Below, in pieces: positions 46,036 through 55,783 of a stretch of 64,000 nucleotides of DNA. Position 1 is the stretch's first letter. Each line of letters begins with the position of its first letter. The translations under genes were made by a program, and so were the position numbers. The notes under the pieces were generated by a model. That model saw nothing but the letters and a program-made list of their open reading frames with translations, was not told the origin of the DNA and searched no databases. The DNA comes from Planctomycetaceae bacterium (lineage in GTDB: Bacteria > Planctomycetota > Planctomycetia > Planctomycetales > Planctomycetaceae). The stretch is from contig JAQWSQ010000065.1 in assembly GCA_029243145.1 (NCBI GenBank), forward strand, positions 1-64,000. Reading direction: 5' to 3'.

Positions 46036-46800
46036 TCAGAACGTCAATTTCTCAGCATTCCCTGTCGCGATGGCCGCACGAATCGTCTCACCCAAATCCG
46101 ACTCCTTCAGTTTCAACTGAGAAGATTCAAAGTAAAAGAAGGGAAAGTGCGAACCAAACAACACACGCTGATAAGGGACACCTTCAATAAATTTCCCCAC
46201 GCCGCCGATCCCTTCCAGCATCGCAAAGTCGTAATAAACATCGCCGGCTTCCGTCAATTGTGTCGCCAACGGACCGCGTAAGGACCGTTGGGAGTTCAAC
46301 AAAACAATTTTGACACCGGGAAACTTCGGCAACAACTCCAAGAGTGGTTTCACATCGACATCGGGAACCTGAACCAACGGGTGCTGCGTCCGAACATCCT
46401 CCATCCGCAAACTGATCTGCACGATCAATTCTCGTTGATGACATTCCGCAACTAATTCCGCGAACAATTCTGAATCGAGCGCGTAGCCATGATAATTGGG
46501 ATGCAGTCGCAGACCGGGCATCTTGTAATTCTCTTGGCAGCGACGGACATCCTCTTTCCAATCTGGCAACGTCGGATTCACACAACCAAACGGAATCAAA
46601 AACCCGTCATTATTCTGTTGGCATTCTGCCGCCAATCGACGATTGACGCCGTCCGCATCTTCGTGCAGGATCGCTTCAAAACTGCCGACCCAGGCGCAAG
46701 TCACTCCGGCAGCTTTCAACTTTTTGACAATTTGATCGGTCGTGTCGTGAGGGAGTCGGCGGAACGGCCAGTGGAAGAGAGAGACATTCACATCGATCAT
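46036..46800 (-). CDS. Amidohydrolase-2 family protein, second of a pair
   Basis: A 254-residue TIM-barrel metal-dependent hydrolase. It begins MIDVNVSLFHWPFRRL, so the usual HxH is altered: one His (FHW) remains and the first His is replaced. The region VKIVLLNSQRSLRG corresponds to the strand normally carrying a metal ligand, and RVLFGSHFPFFY carries the final catalytic position, where Ser-His replaces the usual Asp. With several metal ligands missing, it may be catalytically altered or inactive and might pair with the other amidohydrolase gene. Its start overlaps the stop of that gene by four bases. Confidence 0.8.
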   Translation of the reverse strand: MIDVNVSLFHWPFRRLPHDTTDQIVKKLKAAGVTCAWVGSFEAILHEDADGVNRRLAAECQQNNDGFLIPFGCVNPTLPDWKEDVRRCQENYKMPGLRLHPNYHGYALDSELFAELVAECHQRELIVQISLRMEDVRTQHPLVQVPDVDVKPLLELLPKFPGVKIVLLNSQRSLRGPLATQLTEAGDVYYDFAMLEGIGGVGKFIEGVPYQRVLFGSHFPFFYFESSQLKLKESDLGETIRAAIATGNAEKLTF

Positions 46801-47585
46801 GGTTTGATTCCCTTCTCTCTCAAAATCGGTAGCAACATCTTTTTCAGGTTGCCTCCCAGAATCTGTTGTTTGGACTCCTTTGGAATTTGTGCGCCTGTAA
46901 TTTTGGCGAGTTGCGAAGAAACACTGCGGCCTCCGATATCACTGCCGTAAATGATCCGGTCAGCTCCCAACTCGCGAACCGCCATCTCGGTGATGCCGGC
47001 GGTAGGATCAAACCCTCCTGTTCCGATGGAGACATTGGGACAATCACGAATCGCTCGGATACCCCGTTCCCAATCGCCACCTGTATGACCGCAGATGAGT
47101 GGTATCTCAGGGTGACGTTTGGCGAGACGGGCGAGTTCGTCGGGAGTCGATTCGCCGTCCAGATTACCACCCACCTTGTACCAGGTATGTTGGAAAATCA
47201 CCCCTTTCAACTCAGCCACACGTTTGATAATCGTGTCCACAGCTTGATCATTACAACGGGCGGCGACCCATAATTTGATGCCCACCAGTGAACCGTTCAC
47301 GATGCAGCGATCAATTTCGTCGAGAGATTCTTGCAGATAATTGGGGTTCAAATAGGCGAATCCCAAAGCCCGATCCATCCAGTGAGAAATCGCCTGAATC
47401 ACTTCATCATTCTGTTGTCGAAAATCGTCCGGTTTGGGATCGTAAGAGCGACTGAAACTCATGCCGAGAAACACAATCAACCTATCGACGCCCATACGGT
47501 CGGCGTATTCCAGCAATTGTGCCATTCGTTCTTCAGGCGTGCGGCCATCAACGCCGTTCAAGTGACAATGCAAATCCCAGATCAT
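46797..47585 (-). CDS. Amidohydrolase-2 family protein, first of a pair
   Basis: A 262-residue TIM-barrel hydrolase. HCHLNG near residue 6 gives the HxH metal motif, GVIFQHTWYK a further His, PLICGHTGGDW the conserved His, and IIYGSDIGGR the final Asp. It therefore has the complete metal-binding set. Amidohydrolase-2 members act as decarboxylases or C-C/C-O bond hydrolases; the substrate is unknown. The stop codon overlaps the start of the second gene by four bases (ATGA), so the proteins are produced together, perhaps as a heteromer. Confidence 0.88.
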   Translation of the reverse strand: MIWDLHCHLNGVDGRTPEERMAQLLEYADRMGVDRLIVFLGMSFSRSYDPKPDDFRQQNDEVIQAISHWMDRALGFAYLNPNYLQESLDEIDRCIVNGSLVGIKLWVAARCNDQAVDTIIKRVAELKGVIFQHTWYKVGGNLDGESTPDELARLAKRHPEIPLICGHTGGDWERGIRAIRDCPNVSIGTGGFDPTAGITEMAVRELGADRIIYGSDIGGRSVSSQLAKITGAQIPKESKQQILGGNLKKMLLPILREKGIKP

Positions 47586-47669
47586 GCAGTCACATTTCCT
47601 GTCATGAGTGCGAGGCTGTTACGATCATTGCAGTTTACTCGGCGTCCTCTCGACATGCGAGAACCGATC

Positions 47670-48467
47670 TCACCCGACCACAAGTTCTTTGGAAGATGAC
47701 AGGAAGAGATCGGGATCGACAGATTTTGCATTGGCTTCAATCGCGCCAATCAAAGAAAGATGACACAGGCGATTGATTCGGCGCGGAATCCCCAAAGTTT
47801 GTTCGTGCATATGATGCATGGTCGAAACGGGGAAAAGCGATTTCTTCGAACCCGCCTTCTGAATTGCATGATTCACGTACTCGCCGGTGTGATACGCATC
47901 GAGCGAATCGAGAGTGATTTTCAAATCGATCTGTGAAAGGATGCCTTCAGGGATTTGTTTCAACTGCAGCGGACTGGTACTGACGATCACCGTCACCCAA
48001 CCTTTGGTACAGGCGGGAAGATGCAGTAGACGTTCCACGAGCAACCGACATTGAGGCTCGGACTGGGACAGATGATCGAACAACAGAACCACTTGTTGAT
48101 GAGCGCTGGTCGCACCGTGAAGATGGTCGGAAAGTAAACGCCATTGCTCACCACGCGACTTCGAGGAATGATTGCCGAGTCCGAGTTCTCCCAACGTCTT
48201 CCACAACAACTCGCCCTCTTCCATCCCAAACGTATCGATCAAGGCAACTTGCCGTTGTGAGCGTCTGGCTTGTCGAGCAATGATTTCAAAAAGTAACGAC
48301 TTTCCGGCGCCTTCTTCACCACACAGCAAACCACACTTTTGTCGTTGCTCGATGACGTAATAAAGCCTCGAAAGCGTCTCCTCGTGCATGGGACTTTCGT
48401 AGTACCAGCGATCAGAAAGGACGTTTTGGAAGGGATTAAATTGTAGGCCCCAGTACTCTTCAATCAT
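47670..48467 (-). CDS. ExeA/GspA-like AAA ATPase
   Basis: A 265-residue AAA ATPase. It begins MIEEYWGLQFNPFQ, typical of ExeA-like proteins. Walker A is GEEGAGKS (residues 50-57), Walker B is VVLLFDHL (near 125), and PRRINRLCHLSL is the sensor/arginine region. ExeA proper also has a peptidoglycan-binding domain and works with ExeB to place the secretin in the outer membrane; here only the ATPase domain is present. The giant secretin gene is 14 kb away, so a link is speculative. A TniB-like (transposition) role is a weaker alternative because no transposase lies nearby. Confidence 0.83.
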   Translation of the reverse strand: MIEEYWGLQFNPFQNVLSDRWYYESPMHEETLSRLYYVIEQRQKCGLLCGEEGAGKSLLFEIIARQARRSQRQVALIDTFGMEEGELLWKTLGELGLGNHSSKSRGEQWRLLSDHLHGATSAHQQVVLLFDHLSQSEPQCRLLVERLLHLPACTKGWVTVIVSTSPLQLKQIPEGILSQIDLKITLDSLDAYHTGEYVNHAIQKAGSKKSLFPVSTMHHMHEQTLGIPRRINRLCHLSLIGAIEANAKSVDPDLFLSSSKELVVG

Positions 48468-48662
48468 GTTTCACTTCACTTGATAAGGAAGGGTCAGCCA
48501 TCTGACTCTTAAAATTCAGACGGTTTCGTGACGATTGGATCCGTTATTGATAAAATCGGTAAGATGAGGGGCCAAACTGGAAGAATAGTCCGAATAACCG
48601 GAAAATTCCGCGATCTGAACTAGCTTAGCTCATAACAGAGTCTCAAACCCGCAGGAAATCTG

Positions 48663-49361
48663 ATGCCCGACCGTTTTTTTTATCCGGACGCTTTGCATGT
48701 CGGCGACGTTTTACTGACCGATACAGAAGCCCATCATCTTTTGCACGTCCTGCGAGCGGAAGTCGGCACATCGGTCGAATTATTTGATGGTCGAGGAACC
48801 GTGGCCTCGGGAAAGGTGATCGAACTTCACCGAAAGGAAGCCACCATTGAACTTCTTGAGGTTCATAATGTTCCCGAGCACAAGGGCTTAACATTATTGA
48901 CGGCTGTTCCTAAAGGGGATCGTTTTCGCTGGTTGATCGAAAAAGCGACCGAACTGGGAGTCTCACGACTCGTACCGATTTCGACGGAGCGTAGCGTCGT
49001 GAATCCTAGAGAGACGAAGCTGAAAAAAATGGAGCAGACGGTGATTTCGGCCTGCAAACAATCTGGTCGAAACTGGATGATGCAAATCTCAGAAGTGATC
49101 AATTTGAAAGACGCGCTCAAGGCAATCCCCGAATCGACGACCATTCTTGCCGGCCATCCTGACGGCATCACATTGAACGAAGTCGAGCTTACCACAACAG
49201 AAGAGATTGCCATGCTCATTGGGCCGGAAGGTGGCTTTACGACGGAAGAAGCTGATTGGCTACAGCAAGCAAACGTGCGGCTTGTCTCTTTGGGGCCAAA
49301 CATTCTGAGAACCGAGACGGCGGGTGTCGCCTTGGCAAGCTGGACTCTCTTTCGTCATTGA
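48663..49361 (+). CDS. rsmE: 16S rRNA m3U1498 methyltransferase RsmE
   Basis: A 232-residue SPOUT-fold methyltransferase that modifies U1498 in 16S rRNA. The PUA-like N-terminus has HHLLHVLRAEVGTSVELFDG, and the SPOUT knot shows LIGPEGGFTTEEADWL and LGPNILRTETAGVALAS. Length is normal. The last seven bases overlap the end of the convergently transcribed WYL-regulator gene. A 195-bp divergent gap lies upstream, shared with the ExeA-like gene. Confidence 0.95.
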   Translation: MPDRFFYPDALHVGDVLLTDTEAHHLLHVLRAEVGTSVELFDGRGTVASGKVIELHRKEATIELLEVHNVPEHKGLTLLTAVPKGDRFRWLIEKATELGVSRLVPISTERSVVNPRETKLKKMEQTVISACKQSGRNWMMQISEVINLKDALKAIPESTTILAGHPDGITLNEVELTTTEEIAMLIGPEGGFTTEEADWLQQANVRLVSLGPNILRTETAGVALASWTLFRH

Positions 49362-50338
49362 TCGTCGTAGACACCAAGCATTTCCTGCACATGCGAAATG
49401 ACTTCGTCTCTTAGCTCAATCGGTTCGAGAACTTCGGCTTGCGCTCCGTAACCCAACACCCACCAGACAATTTCTTTCAAGCTATCAACCACAACCTCAA
49501 ACAGTAATGATCCATCCTCTTGCCAATCGAGCTTTTGTGTTTTATGCCAACTCACTTCGGCCACATTTTGAGCGACCTGTTTCTGGAACCGAATTTTAAC
49601 AGTCCACGATTTACCGTCCGCATCTCGAATGAGGTGCCAGGCATTTCCGAGATAGCGATCAAGATTAAAATTGCGTGGAATGTCGTAACTTTGATCGAGT
49701 AGTTCGGAATGTCGAATCCGTGACACCTTGAAGGTTCGCACTTCGCGGTGGACTGACGAACGCGCGATGACGTACCAGCTTCTTCTCAAAAAAACGAGGC
49801 GATAAGGACTGATCACCAATCCAATTTCTTCCCAATCGGTCAAACTGTAATAACGAATGCGCAATTGTTTGTGGTCGCGCAACGAACGCAAACAGTTTTC
49901 GTAGTGTTCCCGGCCAGGTTCTTGGGGAGTATGGGAGTCGAGTCGAAACTGAACTTGTTCGGTCAGTTCGCCCACAGATTCTCGCATCGATTGCGGTAAG
50001 GAACTCAAAATTTTCAAATAGGCTGATTGGGCCGCTTCGGGAAACGGATAATGTGAAGAGTTTTCGGGAATATCGCCGCAGAGAATCAGCAGAAACAAGA
50101 CTTCATTTAGCGCAAAGTCGAGCGGTTGAACATAAATGGAACCGGGCAGCGAGTAACCCTGCCTCTCTTCAGAAAACTGAATTTGGACTCCACAATCCTG
50201 CAACAAGTTGATGTCGCGAAAGATGGTACGTCGGCTAACTCCCAGTATTTCCGAGAGTTCTCGCGTGTTAAACTGCCGCCCGGATTGCAGCAAGTTCACC
50301 AGCCGCAATAAACGCTCAAGGCGTTGCGTAGATGACAT
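49355..50338 (-). CDS. WYL-domain transcriptional regulator (DeoR-type HTH)
   Basis: A 327-residue regulator. The N-terminus is a DeoR/HTH_11-type winged helix (FNTRELSEILGVSRRTIFRDI), and the central domain is a WYL-like SH3 fold (RLVFLRRSWYVIARSS, the WYV counterpart), followed by a C-terminal WCX-like domain. WYL proteins sense ligands, often nucleic acids or nucleotides, and control DNA-damage, phage-defence or metabolic genes. The open frame extends 50 codons upstream, but the extension is low quality and the Met before SSTQRLERLL fits the family start. No defence genes lie beside it. Confidence 0.87.
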   Translation of the reverse strand: MSSTQRLERLLRLVNLLQSGRQFNTRELSEILGVSRRTIFRDINLLQDCGVQIQFSEERQGYSLPGSIYVQPLDFALNEVLFLLILCGDIPENSSHYPFPEAAQSAYLKILSSLPQSMRESVGELTEQVQFRLDSHTPQEPGREHYENCLRSLRDHKQLRIRYYSLTDWEEIGLVISPYRLVFLRRSWYVIARSSVHREVRTFKVSRIRHSELLDQSYDIPRNFNLDRYLGNAWHLIRDADGKSWTVKIRFQKQVAQNVAEVSWHKTQKLDWQEDGSLLFEVVVDSLKEIVWWVLGYGAQAEVLEPIELRDEVISHVQEMLGVYDDQ

Positions 50339-50546
50339 ATTTGCCTTTGAGAGACAATCTCCTGTTTGCCGGAGGAGACGACTCAAACTGAATTCTCGAG
50401 ATGTAGCCGCGAGGGAAGATTCAAAACAACTAGGGAGACAGTGGCTACTATCATAGGTCTTGAGGGTTCTCCCGCAAGTGTTTCTCACTTCAGGAATCAG
50501 CCAAATAGAAAATCTCTCGCAGAGATCGCCCTGATCTTTGAATTTT

Positions 50547-53186
50547 TTACTTTCCCAGATTCAAGGGATGCCATTCCTCTTCCCGTGAGGGCTGCTTCGC
50601 AGGATAGGGAGATAGCTGAGGCGCGAATGGTGTTTTCTCCTTGTACTCACGAGCCTGAACCGGCGGCGGCAATGTTGTGGTCGCTTTGGCTGCCGTCCCC
50701 GGCCATTGAGGCAACGAAAATTTCGACCCCGTCTTTTGTGCGGAAGCCGATTGTGGCGTCGATGGCTCAATGATGTTGTTTTGATTAACAATGACCGGTG
50801 TGTCTTTCCCCGGTACTCCATTTAACGGATGCCGAACGGAAATTCCTGGCTGCACCGTCTCATGGCTGGCGGCTGTGACATTCTGGCGATCAAGTGATTC
50901 AAACATCAGCAGCGAATTGACAGTTTCGATCCCCGACCTGGGTTTGCGGGAATACACAGGAACAGACTGCGGAATCATTGTGTTCTGAGGTGGTGTGATT
51001 CTAACCGATTGCGAGTCGTAAGCTTTCCGACTCTCCTCAACAGGGGGACTGGGAATGGGTTCTTGAGGTGCGGGAGGAAGCGAGTCCTGTGCTTCAGGAA
51101 GAGGAACCATTTCCGATTGTCCTGAAGCAGAACGGAACTCCAATTCGTGAGGATTCACGGATCCCATCGAGAAAGCGCGCGGCTGCTCTTCAATTAAGCG
51201 GTCTTCAAACGCATGACCCCGTTCTCGTGCTCGACGCAGTGCGTCTTCATAGGCCGCCGGATCCCATTGGTTTTCTGCCAGGTGGATGTTGTTGTAAGCC
51301 AACAATGTTCCCTTACGAGAATGATATTGAGCGAGTGACTGATTGTACTGGACCAGTGATTGGAAATAGGCATTCTCGGCATCGGCCAAAGTTGCGATGG
51401 CACGGATTTGACGGTCGACATCATCTGTCGCCGCGCCACGCCCACCAAGTTCCAACTGAATTCGCAACTTTTCTTCGTATAATCTCGCCGCTTCTTTTCG
51501 ATTGAGCAATGACTTCATATTCGCATGATTCAGGGCGATATCCTGAAGTGATATGGCAATCTCTTGACTGATATCCATCTCCTGAACGGAGAGAACTTCA
51601 CGAGCCTTGGAGATACGAAGCTCGATATTACGAACCTGAGCCAACGCGGAACGAAATCCGATCGGAACGGACATCTCGATCCCCGCACCCCAACCAGAGG
51701 TATCACCACCACCCAGTGTACCGTAGAGATTATCCAGTCCATTGGGCGAAACTCCATCCGCACGACCACTACCAATCAAGTCATCTCCCAAGCCGTTCAT
51801 TCGAGCGCTGGTGACGAAGTCGAGTCGTGGTCGCGTTAAACTTTTCGCAGCCGTCAATTGAAGTTCCAGACTTTTGACATTCCACTTCTGACGACGCAAC
51901 TCGACGCGATGAGTTAAGGCATCCGCAAGAGCGGAATACCAGTCTGGAACATATTCTCCCGTCAACGGTTCATCTTGAGGTCGAACGATGCGTCCATCAT
52001 TCACCGCAAGTCCCAACAATCGGCGAAAGCGAGTTTCTGTTGAGTAGATGAGAGAACGAGCACGATCCACAGCCGTTTGTGCCTGATAATAGGCGTCTTT
52101 GGCTTGATAGAGGTCGGGGATCGTGTTTTGCCCCTGCATCACGTTATTGCTGATACGTTGTATGTTTCCATCGGCATCCGTCTTCATCGAATCCGAAGCA
52201 TCGCCCATGTCGGGAAAAATAACGTCCCCTTCTTCAACTTTTGCATTGGCGATCTGCCAGGTTTGTCGCGCACTCTCGCGAGCTTGTGTCGCCGTATCAA
52301 ACTGAACGTAAGCGAGATAGAGATCCCAATACAGAACTTCGACATCCAGCACAAGATTCCGAATGTTGGCTTCGAGATCGGCAAGAGTAATATCATTGTT
52401 GATACGAGCAATCACGACCCCTTGATTCACACCGGTAATTCCTCCGAAACTTTGGGTGATCGGACCGGCAATGCTCGTGTATTCCGCTCCTGAACCCGCG
52501 AGTAACGGTTGTCGATATTCGGCCGAAAGTGAACCGGTATAGGTTGAAGGGAATAATTGGCCGGCAGAGTTGGATCCTAGATAATCGACATTATGACCGA
52601 ATTCAACTTGCCCACCGTATCCGAAGGCTTTGGTCAAAGATGTATTAAAATTAGCTGTTTCTAAAGATGTGGCCGATCCTGGTGCCGCCGCAATATTATT
52701 GTAAGTCGAGTTACGCCCCCACAGCATCCGTGTGTCCCAGCGGGCATCAAATGCAGAGAGTGCGGCTTCCGAACCACGACCACCAAAAAGCACACCACTT
52801 TCCTGAATGGCAGGATCGTAAATCGAGGCCGTTCGATCGGGGTTGGTAAAAATCGCGCTTCCTGGATTTAAAAACGTCGCATCGGTTCGAATCACGCGAT
52901 TATTTTCCAGCGCAATGGTCACAGCCTCCGTAAGAGGCATCTCCCAGATCTCATCACGAGAACGATCGCGAATTGTTCGCGGCTTGGCTGTGGTAAGAAC
53001 CTCTTGAGGAGATTCCTGGGTGGCATCGGGATAATCGATGCTGGTTGCGACATCTTTATAGTATTGATTTCCACCCTCGCCGAGATACGACAGACCGGTT
53101 CTCCTTTCCCAACAACCCGTGAGAAGAGTTGAAAGTAGAAGGATTACCAGTCCAATTTTCGGAAGCCGTAATTGATTCGACATCAT
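50547..53186 (-). CDS. TolC-family outer-membrane efflux lipoprotein
   Basis: A protein of about 879 residues. The signal ends with a lipobox (LLTGC), so it is an acylated outer-membrane protein. Two long coiled-coil helical halves typical of outer-membrane efflux proteins are visible, for example ADLEANIRNLVLDVEVLYWD, FDTATQARESARQTWQIANA and AEVLSVQEMDISQEIAISLQ. The C-terminal 200 residues are Pro/Ser/Gln-rich and unlike standard TolC (about 450-490 residues). No adjacent inner-membrane pump or adaptor genes are in the window. The ATG used has AGGA six bases upstream; a TTG seven codons earlier is less likely. Confidence 0.87.
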   Translation of the reverse strand: MMSNQLRLPKIGLVILLLSTLLTGCWERRTGLSYLGEGGNQYYKDVATSIDYPDATQESPQEVLTTAKPRTIRDRSRDEIWEMPLTEAVTIALENNRVIRTDATFLNPGSAIFTNPDRTASIYDPAIQESGVLFGGRGSEAALSAFDARWDTRMLWGRNSTYNNIAAAPGSATSLETANFNTSLTKAFGYGGQVEFGHNVDYLGSNSAGQLFPSTYTGSLSAEYRQPLLAGSGAEYTSIAGPITQSFGGITGVNQGVVIARINNDITLADLEANIRNLVLDVEVLYWDLYLAYVQFDTATQARESARQTWQIANAKVEEGDVIFPDMGDASDSMKTDADGNIQRISNNVMQGQNTIPDLYQAKDAYYQAQTAVDRARSLIYSTETRFRRLLGLAVNDGRIVRPQDEPLTGEYVPDWYSALADALTHRVELRRQKWNVKSLELQLTAAKSLTRPRLDFVTSARMNGLGDDLIGSGRADGVSPNGLDNLYGTLGGGDTSGWGAGIEMSVPIGFRSALAQVRNIELRISKAREVLSVQEMDISQEIAISLQDIALNHANMKSLLNRKEAARLYEEKLRIQLELGGRGAATDDVDRQIRAIATLADAENAYFQSLVQYNQSLAQYHSRKGTLLAYNNIHLAENQWDPAAYEDALRRARERGHAFEDRLIEEQPRAFSMGSVNPHELEFRSASGQSEMVPLPEAQDSLPPAPQEPIPSPPVEESRKAYDSQSVRITPPQNTMIPQSVPVYSRKPRSGIETVNSLLMFESLDRQNVTAASHETVQPGISVRHPLNGVPGKDTPVIVNQNNIIEPSTPQSASAQKTGSKFSLPQWPGTAAKATTTLPPPVQAREYKEKTPFAPQLSPYPAKQPSREEEWHPLNLGK

Positions 53187-53331
53187 CCGTGATCCTGTCG
53201 CATACAATACAAGTCATTTAATAATAAGGGTTTAAGAAATATTCTCTCGCTCTCGTCCAGCGCTCCTGACGGCAGGAAGAAACCTTCCATCCGCGCAAAC
53301 CGGACTAACCCTTACAGACTGTATCGGCGAT

Positions 53332-53619
53332 TCAATCGTTAGCTGATGAATCTTTTACGCCGGAACCAAACTCTCGGTACGGTTTTCCGAGCATTTTTTT
53401 GATCACAATCATCTCACCTGCGTCATTACCCTCAATCGCGTGGCCAATGAATTGCAGCACATAACCGAGAATAAATGAGCCTAAAGCCCACTCCGGCTTC
53501 TCCTGAATCAAGAAGATGACAGGCAAAACGAAAGTGACCGGCAACCCGACAACATGAAAGAGTTGGTTGCCGCGATTTTGATGTCGTTCGATGTAGTTTT
53601 TTAGAAATCGGCCGAGCAT
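53332..53619 (-). CDS. Mpo1-like (DUF962) small membrane protein
   Basis: A 95-residue protein with two hydrophobic segments (LPVTFVLPVIFLIQ; WALGSFILGYVLQFIGHA). The His residues in RGNQLFHVVGLP and FIGHAIEGN match the DUF962 family, whose yeast member Mpo1 is an Fe(II)-dependent fatty-acid alpha-dioxygenase. Both His motifs are present, so metal binding is plausible. A bacterial role is not established. The stop is about 120 bp from the TolC-like start; no operon is evident. Confidence 0.8.
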   Translation of the reverse strand: MLGRFLKNYIERHQNRGNQLFHVVGLPVTFVLPVIFLIQEKPEWALGSFILGYVLQFIGHAIEGNDAGEMIVIKKMLGKPYREFGSGVKDSSAND

Positions 53620-53705
53620 GAATGTCTACCTGCAGAAAATGTGTGTTAGCAAATCATGCTAAAAAGAATTCTTCTCAAAGCCAATGACTGTCCCCCTTCA
53701 CATCT

Positions 53706-55430
53706 CTATTCTTCCAAGGGAATACCAAACGCACGGGCCACCGCCAAACCAACCAGTTTGACGAATCCTTCCTCGAAGCGGATGCGGTACCGAATCCCGT
53801 TTTCCCGAGGAGTCATGTCGGCAATAATCTTGTCATCACCGGCTTCAAATGTTTCAGCGACTTTTTTGCCAAAACCTTGTCGTTCTCTTTCCGGGTTCTC
53901 AAAAATGCTCATCCATTGAGACATGTTCAACGTAAATCGGAAGGGAGCAGCATCGGGCAATGTTTTTTGTGATGCGGGGTCAAGAATTTGGTCGATGGCC
54001 GCATGCACTGTCGGAATCGCTTCTTCACCACCCATCACAAACCATAAAGTGCGTTCACCAGACCCAAAGTACATCGACCAGTTCTCGCCAAAGACTCGTA
54101 TGCTTCCGGCATCCTGGTCGGTCGGCGTCACGCGATGAAAATTGACGCCCCGATACGAATCTGCATTCAACTGAATCTCTTGATTATCAGAGTCTTGATC
54201 ATCCATGTACTGTAAGAGATCGGAAATCGAGACCGAAGCGGTTGTGCCGTTGATCACGCGGATCGAAACCATGACGACAGATTCACCCGTTGCCGTTTGT
54301 TGCATGCGTCCAAAGGCATCAAGTGTTCCCGCTTCTGCCGTCTCTGCCAGACATTCAAAAAGGCCCCCGAGTCGAAGTTGTGGTGCTTCTCCCTCGGGAA
54401 CGGGATTTTCTTCCAAGATGCTGTATTCAAGCGATTGTTGGAGCCCCAACGCGATTTCTTTCAGATTCAGCGCATCTGCTTTTTGTAACTCCCAAGACAT
54501 ATACGCAGAAATGATCGAAGGATCGTCTTGCAAGACGCGGAAATAACTGGTGACTCCTCCCGAGTCTCCCAGATACTTTGCGAATTGACTGCCGGGCTTC
54601 GCATTCAGGTCGATTTCGATCACCGCTTTTTTCAATTCTTTAGAAACATCGAGGCCGATGGTTAATGAATCCCCCTGAGTGGCGAGTTGCTCAACAAAAT
54701 GAAGATTGTTGGCCAAAGACGCCTTCCGCATTCTCCAAGGCCCTTCCGGTTCCTCATCGCGGCGTTGCATTTGAATTTCCATTTGAGAACGGAAAAACTG
54801 CAACAGAATCTTTCGCATCCCGATCGGGACGTTTTTTATGTTGACTTGAGCCCCCACATCGTAGCGCGTGGAAAGTGTCTTGGTCAGAGCAACAGGATCG
54901 GGCAATTCCGCATCGAGGAGAGTTTCATCGTTTGTGATCAAAATCTCTTCTCCGATTTTCTCGAAGTACAAATCTTGACCGGGCCCCTTCATCGAATAAC
55001 GAACTTCCGACAGAGGAACCTTGGCGACTTGCATTCCAGTCGCTCCAAATGTCGTTAAGACGTCCTCGAAATTTTCGCACGGCAGAAAGCCAACAAAACC
55101 GAGCGTCGGAAAAATGTTGAATCCGCTCCCCGGTTTCAGAAACGCCATTACCCCCAAAGGACGATCCTGATCGATTCCTTTCAGATCATTAAGGTTTGAC
55201 AGACTGGCCGAAATGATGTCCGTCAGTTCGGGACGTTCGATGGTCTCGAAAATGTAATCAAATTCTTCAAATCCGCGATTGATGCCGGAAAACACGACGA
55301 GACCAATGGGAACTGGCTTGGGCACTTCGCCTTCTTCAATCTCATCCGATTGTGCAAACAAGGAAATCGGCGCAAGCACAACACAGGCAAACGCAATGAT
55401 CCAAAGACGCTGTTGGTGGAAAGTAGTCAC
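53706..55430 (-). CDS. Exported hypothetical protein
   Basis: A 574-residue protein with a cleaved signal (LWIIAFACVVLAPISLFAQ). The mature part is acidic, with repeated alpha/beta segments (PIGLVVFSGINRGFEEFDY; DRPLGVMAFLKPGSGFNI; AQVNIKNVPIGMRKILL) and no catalytic motif I recognise. The pattern recalls planctomycete-specific exported proteins of unknown function. No metal or cofactor site evident. It is transcribed away from the bfr region, with a hairpin-bearing gap upstream. Confidence 0.7.
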   Translation of the reverse strand: MTTFHQQRLWIIAFACVVLAPISLFAQSDEIEEGEVPKPVPIGLVVFSGINRGFEEFDYIFETIERPELTDIISASLSNLNDLKGIDQDRPLGVMAFLKPGSGFNIFPTLGFVGFLPCENFEDVLTTFGATGMQVAKVPLSEVRYSMKGPGQDLYFEKIGEEILITNDETLLDAELPDPVALTKTLSTRYDVGAQVNIKNVPIGMRKILLQFFRSQMEIQMQRRDEEPEGPWRMRKASLANNLHFVEQLATQGDSLTIGLDVSKELKKAVIEIDLNAKPGSQFAKYLGDSGGVTSYFRVLQDDPSIISAYMSWELQKADALNLKEIALGLQQSLEYSILEENPVPEGEAPQLRLGGLFECLAETAEAGTLDAFGRMQQTATGESVVMVSIRVINGTTASVSISDLLQYMDDQDSDNQEIQLNADSYRGVNFHRVTPTDQDAGSIRVFGENWSMYFGSGERTLWFVMGGEEAIPTVHAAIDQILDPASQKTLPDAAPFRFTLNMSQWMSIFENPERERQGFGKKVAETFEAGDDKIIADMTPRENGIRYRIRFEEGFVKLVGLAVARAFGIPLEE

Positions 55431-55783
55431 TAAATTCCTCTTTTCGACGAGAACGGCAATCTGAATAAACCCTTCAAAACAGGAAGAGTTGTGCGGAAAG
55501 ATCAGGAAAAAGAGTTCTTTACAAAAACTCTCTCCTGATACCCGTCACCTTTTGCATCAGTTTCACTTCTATTCCAAGATTGTCCAAAAGATATCAGGTG
55601 ACAAACAATGCCAAAACCATCGAACCGGAGATTCGGTCTCATATTCTCATTGAGAAACCGTTTCAATTCGGAAAAACGGACATCTTTTCCTACTAAGCGG
55701 CTGGAATGCGAAGACCCCAAGTGGGAAAATGGGAGTTCAGAAATCAACCTCACTACTGAATATATCGCGACAGGAGACAGACT
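55431..55783. promoter_or_regulatory. Divergent intergenic region upstream of bfr
   Basis: A 353-bp gap between two divergent genes. It carries a strong imperfect hairpin at 55501-55539 and no credible gene. The bfr start has a good ribosome-binding site (aggag eight bases upstream). I did not find an obvious Fur-box-like sequence, but the search was by eye only. Confidence 0.5.
55501..55539. repeat. Two-part stem-loop upstream of bfr
   Basis: atcagga (55501-55507) pairs with tcctgat (55533-55539), and agagtt (55511-55516) pairs with aactct (55526-55531), with a small bulge and a nine-base loop. The combined 13-bp stem lies about 70 bp upstream of the divergent exported-protein gene and about 245 bp upstream of bfr. 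No T-run follows on either strand, so it is more likely a leader structure or operator than a terminator. Confidence 0.55.
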
